Shown: in pieces, positions 27,791 to 39,988 of the stretch
How the letters are laid out: every line of letters begins with the position of its first letter
Numbering within the stretch: the stretch's first letter is position 1
Made by a program: the position numbers and the translations under genes
From: Beijerinckiaceae bacterium
Lineage (GTDB): Bacteria; Pseudomonadota; Alphaproteobacteria; Rhizobiales; Beijerinckiaceae
NCBI GenBank assembly: GCA_030684835.1
Contig: JAUXWZ010000132.1
Coordinates: forward strand, 43,361 to 107,360
Direction: 5' to 3'
Length of the DNA: 64,000 nucleotides
The notes under the pieces: generated by a model
What the model was told of the DNA's origin: nothing
The model's database searches: none
The model's input: only the letters and a program-made list of their open reading frames with translations

Positions 27791-28837
27791 ATGACAAAAA
27801 GCAGCTTCCTGGCGACAAAGCGCACATTGCTTGCCTGCGCCGCCGGACTGGCCTTTGGAGCGCTTGCCGCGGCGCCCGCTCAGTCGCAAACGGACGAAGC
27901 AGCTTTCTACAAGGGCAAGAACATTCGCGTAATCGTGGGCTTCAGCCCCGGCGGCGGCTATGACGCCTACGCCCGCATGATGGCGCCCTACTTGGGCCAG
28001 CGCCTCGGCGCGAATATCGTCGTCGAAAACATGCCCGGCGCAGGCAGCATGACCGCCATGAACGCCCTCTACGCCGCCGAAGCGGATGGTTTGCGCATGA
28101 TGCTCGCCAACGGCACGGCTGCTGGCCTTTCGCAGATCATGGACTCGCCCGCCGCACGCTTCGATCTGGCGAATTATAGTCATCTTGGCACAGTCAGCGC
28201 GTCGCCGTGGGTGTGGCTCGTCCACAAGGACACACCGGAAAAGACGCCGGCCGATTTCATCAAGTCGGGCCGCCTCATCAACTGGTCGGCGACTGGCCCC
28301 ATCGACGGCCTCTCGGACGGCGCGCAAATCACCTGCGCCATCACGAAGCTGAATTGCAAGATCGTCATGGGCTACAAAGGCTCCAACGACGCAGGCCTCG
28401 CCATTACCCGCAAGGAGATGGACGCGGTGTTCGTGTCCGACACGTCCGCGAACAATTACGTGCGCTCGAACGACCTGCACGCCGTCGCCAACATGTCGCG
28501 CACCCGCTCGCGGTTTTTCCCCGACGTGCCCACCATCTATGAGGCCGTGAAGCTGACGCCCGACGATGAATGGCTGATGGATTTCCACGGCACGGTTCAG
28601 GATCTCGGCCGCATCTTGATCGCGCCGCCCAACATGGCGCCCGCGCGTCTGGCCTACCTTCGCGCCATGATCAAGGACACGCTCGCCGATCCGAAACTGA
28701 GATCGGAAGGCGAGAAGACGCAGCGCTACATCGACTTCATCGACGCCGACAAGACGATGCAGAACGTCAGGCGCGCCATCTCGGACATCACGCCCGCGCA
28801 AAAGAAGCGCGTGCAGATGATTCTCTCGGCAAAGTAA
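27791..28837 (+). CDS. Bug/TctC-family extracytoplasmic solute receptor (third of three)
   Basis: This periplasmic binding protein of 348 aa has a signal peptide cleaved near AQSQ. Next are FYKGKNIRVIVGFSPGGGYDAYARMM and VVENMPGAGSMTAMN, the hallmarks of the family. AAGGAGGGAAC in front of the ATG gives a strong start. It is closer in its opening motif (FYKGKNI) to the first Bug protein (FYKGRNI) than to the second (DYPNRAV), so the first and third may be a subgroup. No membrane partners are nearby. The ligand is unknown. Confidence 0.9.
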   Translation: MTKSSFLATKRTLLACAAGLAFGALAAAPAQSQTDEAAFYKGKNIRVIVGFSPGGGYDAYARMMAPYLGQRLGANIVVENMPGAGSMTAMNALYAAEADGLRMMLANGTAAGLSQIMDSPAARFDLANYSHLGTVSASPWVWLVHKDTPEKTPADFIKSGRLINWSATGPIDGLSDGAQITCAITKLNCKIVMGYKGSNDAGLAITRKEMDAVFVSDTSANNYVRSNDLHAVANMSRTRSRFFPDVPTIYEAVKLTPDDEWLMDFHGTVQDLGRILIAPPNMAPARLAYLRAMIKDTLADPKLRSEGEKTQRYIDFIDADKTMQNVRRAISDITPAQKKRVQMILSAK

Positions 28838-28853
28838 GCCGCTACAGAAATCA

Positions 28854-28883
28854 TCGCTGGCGCACGGGTTCGCGCGCCAGCGA
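28854..28883 (+). terminator. Perfect inverted repeat between the third Bug gene and priA
   Basis: A ten-base-pair perfect inverted repeat, TCGCTGGCGC / GCGCCAGCGA, with a ten-base loop, follows the Bug stop codon by 16 bases. There is no T-run, so it could be a rho-assisted terminator or an mRNA-stabilising hairpin rather than a classical terminator. Confidence 0.5.
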
Positions 28884-28902
28884 ACAATGCTAGACCTCGC
28901 CC

Positions 28903-31161
28903 ATGAGCGCGGGGACAGAATCAGGCGAGTTGTTTGATCCGGCGACGGAGTGCGTCGCCGACGTTCTCGTACCCGTTGCAGTCGACACCGCCTATTCATA
29001 CCGCGTCCCCAAGGGCCTTAGCCTCGCGGCGGGCGACTTCGTTGAAGTTCCGCTCGGCAATCGCGAGGCGACAGGCGTCGTGTGGAGCGTGCGCAATGCG
29101 TCTGGCGGCAATCTCAAAAGCATCATCGCCAAGCGCGACCTGCCAACGCTGCGCCAGCCGCTGCGCGATTTCGTTGACTGGGTGGCCCGCTGGACCCTGA
29201 GCCCGCGCGGCATGGTGCTGCGCATGGGAATCCGCGCGCCCGATAGCGCAGGCCCCGAGCCAGTGCGCGTGGGCGTGCGTCTGGCGTCTGCGGCGCCGCA
29301 CGACATGCGCATGACGCCAGCCCGCGCACGCGCGCTGAAAGCGGCCGAAGGCGGTTTGTGCTTCTCAAAATCCGCCCTTGCGGAAAGCGCCGCATGTTCG
29401 GCGAGCGTCATTGATGGGTTGGTTGATGAAGGCGCGCTGGAGGCTGTGACCTTGCCGCCGGAGGCTGTCGCGCTGGCGCCAGACCTGCGGTTCATCACCC
29501 CCTCGTTCGAGCCCGATCAGGCGGAGGCGGCTCGGAGCCTGCGCGCAGCCGTCACGGACGGCGTTTACTCCTGCACCCTACTGGAAGGCGTCACCGGATC
29601 AGGCAAGACGGAAGTTTATTTCGAAGCCGTCGCAGCCGCCATCGAGACCGGCAAGCAGGCGCTGATTCTGATGCCGGAAATCGCTCTGACAGGCCAGTTT
29701 CTCGATCGCTTCGCCAAACGCTTTGGCGTGCGCCCCGCCGAATGGCATTCGGGCGTCTCGTCGCGGAAACGCGCGCGCATCTGGGCGGGCGTGGCGAGCG
29801 GCGAGGTGCAGGTGGTCGCTGGCGCACGCTCGGCATTATTTCTGCCATTCGCGCGGCCCGGCGTCATCATCGTCGATGAAGAACACGAAGGCGCCTACAA
29901 GCAGGAAGACGGCGTCTCCTACAACGCACGCGACATGGCGGTGGTGCGCGCGCGGCTTGAAAATTGCGCCTGCGTACTGGCCTCCGCCACGCCGTCCATT
30001 GAAACGCGCGTCAACGCAGAACAAGGCCGCTATCGCAGACTTCTTCTTTCCAACCGCTACGGCGGGCGCCAATTGCCCCATCTTCATTCCATCGACATGA
30101 AGGCGGCCGGCCCGGCGCGCGGCAAATGGATTTCGCCCCGCCTCGGCGCCATGATCGAACAGACATTGGAACGCGGCGAACAGGCGCTGCTGTTTCTTAA
30201 CCGTCGCGGCTATGCGCCACTCACGTTATGCAAGTCCTGCGGACATCGGTTTCAATGCCCGCAATGCACGGCGTGGCTCGTTGAACATCGCTTTCGCCGC
30301 GCGCTCGTCTGCCATCAATGTGGCCATGTGGAGCGCCGGCCAGACGCATGCCCGGAATGCGATGCGACAGATTCGCTCATCGCGTGCGGACCCGGCGTCG
30401 AGCGCCTCGCCGACGAGGCGAAGGAGCGTTTTCCCGACAAACGCATTCTTGTCCTCTCGTCCGATTTTCCCGGCGGGACCGAGCGCCTGAAGCAGGAGCT
30501 TGAAGAGGTTGCGCGCGGCGCGTTCGACATCGTCATCGGCACGCAACTCGTCGCCAAGGGCCACAATTTTCCCCAGCTCACCCTGGTCGGCGTTATCGAC
30601 GGAGACCTCGGCCTCGCGAGCGGTGATCCGCGCGCGGCGGAGCGCACGTTTCAAACCCTGCAACAGGTGACGGGACGCGCGGGACGCGGCGACCGGCCCG
30701 GCGTTGGCCTTATTCAGACTTTCCAGCCCGACCACCCGGTTATCCGTGCGCTTATTTCGGGCGACAGCGAACGATTCTATTCGGAAGAGACCGATCAACG
30801 TCGCCGCGCGGGCCTGCCGCCATTCGGCCGGCTCGCTGCGCTGATCGTCTCGGGCAAGGACCGCGCTTCAGCCGAAACGCACGCCCGCGCCATCGTACGC
30901 GCCGCCCACGCCCTGCCCGACAGCGACCGCTGGCGCCTCACAAGACCGGGCTCGCTTCCGCAGGACGGCGATCTCGTTATTCTTGGCCCCGCCGAGGCGC
31001 CCATAGCCGTGGTGCGTGCGCGTCACAGATTCCGCCTGCTCGTGCGCGCGCCCCGAAACACCGATTTGCAGGGCTTTCTGCGCGCAACGCTCGCGACCGC
31101 CCCGCCCGAACGCGGCGGCGTACGGGTCGACGTGGACGTTGATCCGATGAGCTTTCTTTAA
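28903..31161 (+). CDS. priA: Primosomal protein N' (replication restart helicase PriA)
   Basis: PriA recognises abandoned replication forks and reloads the replisome. The 752-aa protein has the N-terminal 3'-DNA-binding domain (VPVAVDTAYSYRVP), Walker A GVTGSGKTEVYFEA (about residues 229-242) and DEEH box IIVDEEHEGAYKQ. It also has the paired zinc-binding cysteines CKSCGHRFQCPQC and CHQCGHVERRPDACPEC, and helicase motifs V and VI (GTQLVAKGHNFP and QQVTGRAGRG). It stands just upstream of the atp operon, as in related genomes. Confidence 0.97.
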   Translation: MSAGTESGELFDPATECVADVLVPVAVDTAYSYRVPKGLSLAAGDFVEVPLGNREATGVVWSVRNASGGNLKSIIAKRDLPTLRQPLRDFVDWVARWTLSPRGMVLRMGIRAPDSAGPEPVRVGVRLASAAPHDMRMTPARARALKAAEGGLCFSKSALAESAACSASVIDGLVDEGALEAVTLPPEAVALAPDLRFITPSFEPDQAEAARSLRAAVTDGVYSCTLLEGVTGSGKTEVYFEAVAAAIETGKQALILMPEIALTGQFLDRFAKRFGVRPAEWHSGVSSRKRARIWAGVASGEVQVVAGARSALFLPFARPGVIIVDEEHEGAYKQEDGVSYNARDMAVVRARLENCACVLASATPSIETRVNAEQGRYRRLLLSNRYGGRQLPHLHSIDMKAAGPARGKWISPRLGAMIEQTLERGEQALLFLNRRGYAPLTLCKSCGHRFQCPQCTAWLVEHRFRRALVCHQCGHVERRPDACPECDATDSLIACGPGVERLADEAKERFPDKRILVLSSDFPGGTERLKQELEEVARGAFDIVIGTQLVAKGHNFPQLTLVGVIDGDLGLASGDPRAAERTFQTLQQVTGRAGRGDRPGVGLIQTFQPDHPVIRALISGDSERFYSEETDQRRRAGLPPFGRLAALIVSGKDRASAETHARAIVRAAHALPDSDRWRLTRPGSLPQDGDLVILGPAEAPIAVVRARHRFRLLVRAPRNTDLQGFLRATLATAPPERGGVRVDVDVDPMSFL

Positions 31162-31171
31162 ATACGCGCGC

Positions 31172-31549
31172 TCAACCGTCGGTCCGCTCGCGCCCGGCAG
31201 GCGCAATGCAAGGGCCCGGCTCGGGCGGCGTCGGGAAGAGCACGGGCGAAGCCTGGATGATGTAGCGCTGGCGCTCCTCGCGCAGCTCGCAATGATTCCA
31301 GGTCAGATTGAGTTCGGCGAGCTCTCGCTCAAGCTCGGCGCGCGAGGCGCTGACCGCCAGAACCTGCACGTCCGGCCGCACCTGCACCAGCGCCCACATG
31401 CGCCGAGGCTGGCGGGCTGCGTGAGGGCGCTTTTGCGACGGCGCGGGCGCGGCTGGCTCCGTCGCCGCTTTGCGACCGGGGAAGAGCAGCGACAACGCCG
31501 CCGCTCCAAGAAAGAACACGCCTGCCTTGCGACCAAGTTCCGCGCCCAT
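31172..31549 (-). CDS. Hypothetical small membrane-anchored protein, 125 aa
   Basis: An ATG at 31549 with GGAG six bases upstream opens a frame with one hydrophobic N-terminal helix (AGVFFLGAAALSLLFPG). A Pro/Ala/Lys linker and a compact domain of about 60 residues (VQVRPDVQVLAVSASRAELEREL, then WNHCELREERQRYIIQA) follow. Codon use resembles real genes here and it fills the otherwise empty priA-atpH gap on the opposite strand. No family is recognised. It could be spurious. Confidence 0.5.
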   Translation of the reverse strand: MGAELGRKAGVFFLGAAALSLLFPGRKAATEPAAPAPSQKRPHAARQPRRMWALVQVRPDVQVLAVSASRAELERELAELNLTWNHCELREERQRYIIQASPVLFPTPPEPGPCIAPAGRERTDG

Positions 31550-31919
31550 GACCATCTCCAGTGGAGCCGTCCTTCAGCATCTTAGAACGGATCGAAGGAT
31601 TCGCGCCAGAGCTTGGAACCGATATTTACCCCGTGCGTTATTTCGCCCCGTTTTTGGTGCGCGAAGATGTCGCGGGTGGATTTCAGGGTGCGAGGCGCTG
31701 GCTCCGCTCGCATTTGCGAAATGGGACGGCGCAACATGACCTGCGCCGGTTGCGCCCCGCTGGACCATATGTTAGTCCCCACCTGCCTTTAGGGGCGGGG
31801 CGCGCGCTCTGCGCTGGCCCGTACTGAATTTCCTTTCAGAGCCCGTGCGGCGGTGGCGCAAAGCCATGGTCGTGTCTTGTGCGGGCCACGTTCGTTTCCC
31901 GAAGCCATAGAGGCTGACC
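31550..31919. other. Intergenic region upstream of the atp operon, no clear gene
   Basis: This 370-base stretch should hold the atpHAGDC promoter. A GTG-started frame at 31561-31827 (88 aa) exists, but it has no Shine-Dalgarno sequence and an unconvincing composition in its second half, so I do not call it. A GC-rich imperfect hairpin (CCCCAC...GGGGCGGGG) lies near 31775-31800. I cannot point to a definite promoter. Confidence 0.4.
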
Positions 31920-32482
31920 TTGGCGCAAGTGGACAACATCGTTACGGGCATGTCGGGGCGTTACGCCTCGGCTTTGTTCGATCTCGCGCAGGAACAGAAG
32001 TCGATCGATTCTGTCGCTTCCGACCTGAAGTCGTTTGACGCGATGATCGTGGCGAGCCCCGATCTGGAGCGCCTCGTGCGCAGCCCGGTTTTCACCGCGG
32101 AGGAGCAGACCCGCGCTCTGGGCGCCGTGCTCGACAAAGCCGGCATCACCGGCCTGTCCTCCAATTTCCTGAAGCTGGTCGCTGTCAAGCGCCGCCTTTT
32201 CGCGGTGCGCGACATGATTCGCGACTACGGCAAACTGCTCGACGCCGCCAAGGGCGTGAAGCGGGCCGAAGTCACCGTCGCTGAACCGCTTGGGGACGCG
32301 CATCTCACCTTGCTCAAGGACGCGCTGCGCCAGGTTTCCGGCAGCGATTCCGTCGAACTTTCCGTCAAGATCGACCCGTCGATCATCGGCGGTCTTGTCG
32401 TCAGGCTCGGCTCTCGCATGGTCGACGGCTCGCTGCGCACCAAGCTCAACACCATTCGCAATCGTATGAAAGAGGTCGGCTG

Positions 32483-32483
<1 letters not shown>
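31920..32483 (+). CDS. atpH: ATP synthase F1 subunit delta
   Basis: The delta subunit (OSCP homologue) links the F1 head to the peripheral stalk of the ATP synthase at the inner membrane. The 187-aa protein shows [16 protein letters not shown] near the start and the C-terminal family motif [20 protein letters not shown] (about residues 151-170). The start is probably the TTG at 31920; GTG 31929 or ATG 31950 are alternatives. The stop touches the atpA start (TGATG). It is first of atpH-A-G-D-C; the F0 genes lie elsewhere, as usual in alphaproteobacteria. Confidence 0.95.
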
Positions 32484-34015
<1,532 letters not shown>

Positions 34016-34121
34016 TCGCAGACGCCTCGCCTCTTCCCGCACGCGGGCGCAGGCGAACTGACCCGCATCTGACAAAACGACCAATCGTTGCATTGCGGCG
34101 ATCGGGAGCAGAGAGACCACG

Positions 34122-34997
34122 ATGCCCTCGTTGAAGGACCTGCGAAACCGGATCTCCTCCGTCAAGGCGACGCAGAAGATCACCAAGGCGATGCAGATGG
34201 TCGCGGCCGCAAAATTGCGCCGCGCCCAGGTCGCCGCCGAAGCCGCCCGTCCCTATGCCGAACGCATGGAGACGGTGCTCGCCAACGTCGCCTCCGGCGT
34301 CGACGGCGACGGTCCCGCGTTGCTGACCGGAAACGGCCGAAGCGACGTGCATCTTCTCGTGGTTTGCACGGCCGAGCGCGGCCTGTGCGGCGCGTTCAAC
34401 TCCTCTATCGTCCGCCTCACCCGCGAGCGCGCCAATTCGCTGCTCGCGCAGGGCAAGACGGTGAAAATTCTCTGCGTCGGCAAGAAGGGCTACGATCAGC
34501 TCCGCCGCCAGTACGAAAAGCACATCGTCGAGCTGATCGAGCTGCGCTCCGTGCGTCAGGTCGGTTTTGTCAACGCCGACGCCATCGCCAAGAAAATCAT
34601 TACGATGTTTGCGGCCGGCGAGTTCGACATCGCTACGCTGTTCTTCTCGAGGTTCCGCTCGGTGATCATGCAGATCCCGACCGCGCAACAGATCATTCCC
34701 GCGCAGGTCGCGGCCAGCGAAGGCGCCGCGTCCGGCCCGCTCGCGTCCTATGAATACGAGCCGGAAGAGGGCGAGATTCTCGCCACCCTTTTGCCGCGCG
34801 TCATTGCGGTGCAGGTTTTCCGCGCACTACTCGAAAACGCAGCGTCCGAACAGGGCGCGCGCATGTCTTCCATGGACAACGCCACCCGCAACGCAGGCGA
34901 GATGATCAAGAAACAGACGATCATCTACAATCGTTCGCGCCAGGCGATGATCACCAAGGAACTCATCGAAATCATCTCGGGCGCCGAAGCGCTCTGA
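34122..34997 (+). CDS. atpG: ATP synthase F1 subunit gamma
   Basis: The gamma subunit is the rotating central shaft of the ATP synthase. The 291-aa protein carries the N-terminal helix [20 protein letters not shown] and the signature near the C-terminus ([17 protein letters not shown]), with the final helix [20 protein letters not shown]. The 106-base gap after atpA and the GGGAGCAGAGAG region before the ATG fit internal operon spacing. Confidence 0.97.
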   Translation: MPSLKDLRNRISSVKATQKITKAMQMVAAAKLRRAQVAAEAARPYAERMETVLANVASGVDGDGPALLTGNGRSDVHLLVVCTAERGLCGAFNSSIVRLTRERANSLLAQGKTVKILCVGKKGYDQLRRQYEKHIVELIELRSVRQVGFVNADAIAKKIITMFAAGEFDIATLFFSRFRSVIMQIPTAQQIIPAQVAASEGAASGPLASYEYEPEEGEILATLLPRVIAVQVFRALLENAASEQGARMSSMDNATRNAGEMIKKQTIIYNRSRQAMITKELIEIISGAEAL

Positions 34998-35012
34998 CCG
35001 GATCAGGAGTGA

Positions 35013-36452
<1,440 letters not shown>

Positions 36453-36458
36453 GACTAA

Positions 36459-36482
36459 CAGACTTGCAGACTTGCAGACTTG
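36459..36482 (+). repeat. Three perfect tandem copies of an 8-base unit after atpD
   Basis: CAGACTTG occurs three times in direct succession, seven bases after the atpD stop codon, and leads into a strong GC hairpin. It is noncoding. Confidence 0.85.
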
Positions 36483-36483
36483 A

Positions 36484-36504
36484 CCCCGCCGCGGCGCGGC
36501 GGGG
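36484..36504 (+). promoter_or_regulatory. Strong hairpin between atpD and atpC
   Basis: CCCCGCCGC and GCGGCGGGG form a nine-base-pair perfect stem around a three-base loop. There is no T-run and the downstream gene is in the same operon, so an intercistronic stabiliser or attenuator of atpC is more likely than a terminator. This is inference. Confidence 0.6.
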
Positions 36505-36528
36505 CGATCAGGGTCCGGAGATCAGACA

Positions 36529-36930
36529 ATGGCGTCCTTCCATTTCGAGCTCGTCTCGCCCGAGCGCCTGCTGTTTGCAGGCGAGGTCGAGGCGGTAGTC
36601 GTGCCCGGCACCGAGGGCGAATTCACGGTCATGCGCGACCACGCTCCCTTCATGTCGACCATGAAGCCGGGCGTTGTTGAAGTCATCGAGAACGCGTCGA
36701 AGAAGGTTCGCCTCTTCGTACGTGGCGGCTTTGCCGATGTCTCGACCGCTGGACTCACGATCCTCGCCGAGCAGGCGATCCCGATCGAGGAGCTGAACCT
36801 CGAGCGCATCGACGCCGAGATCAAGATCGCGGAAGAGGATCTGGCCGACGCGCCGACGGAAGACGCCCGCCGTATCGCCAGCGAGAAAATCGAACAATTG
36901 CGCGAGACGAAGGCCGCACTTGGCCTCTGA
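36529..36930 (+). CDS. atpC: ATP synthase F1 subunit epsilon
   Basis: Epsilon joins the central stalk and regulates ATP hydrolysis. The 133-aa protein starts [20 protein letters not shown] and has [16 protein letters not shown], both typical, with the C-terminal helical part ending in REVTKAAL-like residues (RETKAALGL). GGTCCGGAG stands ahead of the ATG. It closes the F1 operon and is followed by a clear terminator. Confidence 0.96.
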   Translation: MASFHFELVSPERLLFAGEVEAVVVPGTEGEFTVMRDHAPFMSTMKPGVVEVIENASKKVRLFVRGGFADVSTAGLTILAEQAIPIEELNLERIDAEIKIAEEDLADAPTEDARRIASEKIEQLRETKAALGL

Positions 36931-36964
36931 GCCTCGTTCTGGGCAAAAAACGTCGCGCTTCACG

Positions 36965-36990
36965 AAAGGCCCCCACGCGGGGCCTTTTTT
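36965..36990 (+). terminator. Rho-independent terminator of the atp operon
   Basis: AAAGGCCCC and GGGGCCTTT pair around a short loop and run into TTTTTT, 34 bases after the atpC stop. This is a textbook terminator. Confidence 0.92.
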
Positions 36991-37042
36991 GTTGCTTGTC
37001 TGCTCCCGATCGCCGGGGTAATGCGGCGCCAGAGAACGCGCC

Positions 37043-38659
37043 ATGATCCTTGAGCCAAAAGCCGATTACGAGAGCCTCACCCGCAGTTTCGTCTGGCGGA
37101 TTCCCCATCGTTTCAACATCGCCGCCGCGTGCTGCGATGTGTGGGCGACGCGCGAACCAGACCGGCCCGCTATCCTTGATGCAACAGGCGGCGGCTGCGT
37201 CGTCACCACGTTCGGGCAATTGCAGGACCGGGCCAACCGCCTCGCCAACGCGCTGGCCCTGCGCAACGTGGCGCGCGGCGACCGCATTGCGATCATGCTG
37301 CCCCAGTCGGCCGATGTCGTCGCCAGCCATCTGGCGAGTTACAAGCTCGGCGCGATTGCGCTGCCGCTGGCCTCGCTCTTCGGCGTGGATGCGCTGGCCT
37401 ACCGGCTTGCCGATTCCGGGGCGCGGGTCCTCATCACGGACGCAAGCGGCGCCGAGAAGCTCAAGACCGTCCGGCATACGCTGCCAGCTCTCGAACTTGT
37501 TCTTTGCACGCAAGGCGCCGGTGACGGCGCGCTCGATTTCGAGCAAATGGTCGCGCTGGCCTCGCCCCATTTCGCGACCGCCGACACCGCGCGCGATGAT
37601 CCCGCGTTGATGATCTACACGTCCGGCACTACGGGGCTGGCGAAAGGCGCGTTGCACGCCCATCGCGTCTTGCCCGGCCACCTGCCCGGCGTGCAATGGC
37701 CGCATGATTTCTTTCCCCAGCCCGGCGACCTGATGTGGACGCCGGCGGACTGGGCGTGGGCAGGCGGGCTTCTCAACATTCTTCTGCCCTCGCTGTTCTT
37801 TGGGGTTCCGGTGGTGGCGCACCGCGCCCCGCGTTTTGACGCCGAACAGGCTTTTGCATTGATGGAGCGATTGCAGATCCGCAACGCGTTCATTCCGCCC
37901 ACCGCCCTGCGCATGGTGCGCTCCGTCGAGCGGCCCGCACAGCGTTACAAACTCGCATTGCGCACCATGGCGTCCGGTGGCGAATCCCTGGGCGCGGAAG
38001 TCTACGAATGGGGCCGGCGCGAACTGGGACTGACGATCAATGAGTTCTACGGCCAGACCGAATGCAACCTCGTGCTCGCCTCCTGCGCAATGAACGGCGT
38101 CAGCCGCGCAGGCGCAATCGGCAAGGCCGTGCCGGGCCACGTGGCCAATATCATCCGCGAAGATGGAAGCATCTGCGATGCGCACGAGCAGGGACAGGTC
38201 GCCGTGTTGCGCCCTGATCCTGTGATGTTTCTTGAATACTGGAACAGGCCCGAAGCGACGGAGGCGAAGTTCATCGGCGACTGGATGACGACCGGCGATC
38301 AGGGCTTTCGCGACAAGGATGGTTACGTATTCTTCGTCGGCCGCGACGATGACGTGATCACCTCATCGGGCTACCGGATCGGGCCGGGCGAGATCGAGGA
38401 TTGCTTGTTGCGCCATCCCGCGGTCTCCATCTCGGCTGCTGTGGGCGCGCCTGATGACATTCGCGGCGAGGTCGTGCGCGCCTTCATCGTTCTGCGCCCG
38501 GGGTTCGACGCCAGCGAGACGCTCGCCGCCGAAATCCAGTCGTTTGTGCGCACGCGCCTCTCTGCGCACGAATATCCGCGCCGCATCGATTTTGTCAGCG
38601 AACTCCCGATCACCACAAGCGGCAAGATCATCCGCCGTTTGCTACGCGAGCGTCCCTGA
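37043..38659 (+). CDS. AMP-dependent acyl-CoA synthetase
   Basis: This member of the ANL superfamily activates a carboxylic acid to acyl-AMP and then acyl-CoA. The 538-aa protein has the P-loop-like MIYTSGTTGLAKGALH (about residues 189-204), NEFYGQTECNLV (about 334-345), TGDQGFRDKDGY (about 415-426) and the C-terminal catalytic Lys region TTSGKIIRRLLRE. The layout resembles acetyl/propionyl- and medium-chain acyl-CoA synthetases. The substrate cannot be fixed. It stands alone after the atp terminator and ends seven bases before the convergent GNAT-like gene. Confidence 0.93.
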   Translation: MILEPKADYESLTRSFVWRIPHRFNIAAACCDVWATREPDRPAILDATGGGCVVTTFGQLQDRANRLANALALRNVARGDRIAIMLPQSADVVASHLASYKLGAIALPLASLFGVDALAYRLADSGARVLITDASGAEKLKTVRHTLPALELVLCTQGAGDGALDFEQMVALASPHFATADTARDDPALMIYTSGTTGLAKGALHAHRVLPGHLPGVQWPHDFFPQPGDLMWTPADWAWAGGLLNILLPSLFFGVPVVAHRAPRFDAEQAFALMERLQIRNAFIPPTALRMVRSVERPAQRYKLALRTMASGGESLGAEVYEWGRRELGLTINEFYGQTECNLVLASCAMNGVSRAGAIGKAVPGHVANIIREDGSICDAHEQGQVAVLRPDPVMFLEYWNRPEATEAKFIGDWMTTGDQGFRDKDGYVFFVGRDDDVITSSGYRIGPGEIEDCLLRHPAVSISAAVGAPDDIRGEVVRAFIVLRPGFDASETLAAEIQSFVRTRLSAHEYPRRIDFVSELPITTSGKIIRRLLRERP

Positions 38660-38665
38660 AGCCGA

Positions 38666-39838
38666 CTAGGAAGAATGGCGACCTGTCAGCGTGAGGAACG
38701 CGCTCTTGGCGATGCGCCGAAGACTGCGTTTGGCCTGCTGCATCTGCACGGCCCGCTGAAAAAGGCCCATATCTCCACAACCCACGAACAGATCGACAAT
38801 TTCGCGCCGATCGACCCAGAGGTGATCGATCATCGGATGATCGGGCATCGCGCACGAATCGGCGACGTTGATTGAGGCGTCCTGCGCAAGGCTGTTTGCA
38901 AGCCAGAGGGTAAGCTGCGCGCCCGGCGAACAGAATGAATATGCCTCGTCAAAGGCGATCTTCCAGAAATACGCCTGATCGCGCGACAGCAGCACGAGGC
39001 CCATTGCGACGGGCTTGCCGTCGACAAGCATGGAGTCGACACGACAACGCGACAAACCTGCCATGCGGCGCAACGCGGTGCGCGTAAACGTCGCAAGTAC
39101 CGGATTGCAGACAAGAGCCGTACCCCGTTCACCCTTCCAGCCCAGTCCCTCAAGCGCCAAGAATGTTTCAACCGCATTGCGCACATCCGGGATCGACGTC
39201 GCGGACTTGAACGAAACCTCACCCTTTTCCTGAAGACGTCGCAGCAGGCGCGCAAGCTCCTTGCGCCGCTTGCCCGTGACTTCGCGCATGACGCCCTGCT
39301 CATCGCGCGACAACGCGGCTCGCTGGCGACGATCAAATTCCTGCACGGGCAAATTATTACGCACGGCATGAGCGAGGACGGCGCGACAGGTCGGGCTGCG
39401 GGCATCCATTCGCCCGTAGGAAAATCCGGCAGTGTCTTTGGATTGTCGGCGCAGCCAAGCGCGCAACGCATCCAGCGCCTCCTGCGCGCAACCCCGCCGC
39501 AGCAAAGGCGAACCGAACGCGACGAAGGGCGACTTCCAGGACTGGGCCCCTGCCGCATCAAGCACGAAGAGACCAATCAGGCGCTGCGCGCCAGACGTTT
39601 CGCGAATAGCCAGAAAGCGGGGTCGGTGCTCCAGCGGCGCATGTTGCGCGAGCGACAGCGCAAAGGCCGGCTCAAAAAACGGATTAGGATCGAGGCTGAA
39701 GCGGCTGAGTTCTTCCCATTCAGGAGAAAGCGACTCGGCGTCCCGCCAGTCGAAAACGCGCGCGAGAGCGGCGGGCGCAGCGCCAGAGCCGCCTGCGCGG
39801 CCAGATTTCTTGATCAGGGTGTCTGACTCGGTCACCAT
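38666..39838 (-). CDS. GNAT-superfamily (Acetyltransf_6/CelD-like) protein
   Basis: The roughly 390-aa protein has the double-GNAT layout of the CelD/BcsL and FemAB-like group. The N-terminal part is FDWRDAESLSPEWEELSRFS and FFEPAFALSLAQH. The conserved core is KRRKELARLLRRLQEKG, FLALEGLGWKGERGTAL and a C-terminal YFWKIAFDEAYSFCSPGAQL. Such proteins transfer acyl or aminoacyl groups in exopolysaccharide or cell-wall metabolism, but this one's role is unknown. The track extends the frame to a TTG at 39934. ATG 39838 (MVTESD) has GCGGAG just upstream; the choice is uncertain. Confidence 0.8.
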   Translation of the reverse strand: MVTESDTLIKKSGRAGGSGAAPAALARVFDWRDAESLSPEWEELSRFSLDPNPFFEPAFALSLAQHAPLEHRPRFLAIRETSGAQRLIGLFVLDAAGAQSWKSPFVAFGSPLLRRGCAQEALDALRAWLRRQSKDTAGFSYGRMDARSPTCRAVLAHAVRNNLPVQEFDRRQRAALSRDEQGVMREVTGKRRKELARLLRRLQEKGEVSFKSATSIPDVRNAVETFLALEGLGWKGERGTALVCNPVLATFTRTALRRMAGLSRCRVDSMLVDGKPVAMGLVLLSRDQAYFWKIAFDEAYSFCSPGAQLTLWLANSLAQDASINVADSCAMPDHPMIDHLWVDRREIVDLFVGCGDMGLFQRAVQMQQAKRSLRRIAKSAFLTLTGRHSS

Positions 39839-39988
39839 AAACTCCGCAACGCCCGCACCGCGCGCCAATGCGAAAGCCGCATTGCTCGCAAATCCATTTG
39901 TGCGGGACAGAGGTTCAGAAATGGCGCCGCTCAATAGTGCTTATTTAGGCCTCGCAATTAGGGAAAAGTTTACCGTCAGCTACAGCGC

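Noticed and set aside
27776-28999. 407-aa minus-strand open frame
   Set aside because: It is the antisense shadow of the third Bug receptor gene and the start of priA, which has clear family motifs.
31561-31827. 88-aa plus-strand frame before atpH
   Set aside because: GTG start without Shine-Dalgarno, poor composition in the second half and no recognisable family.
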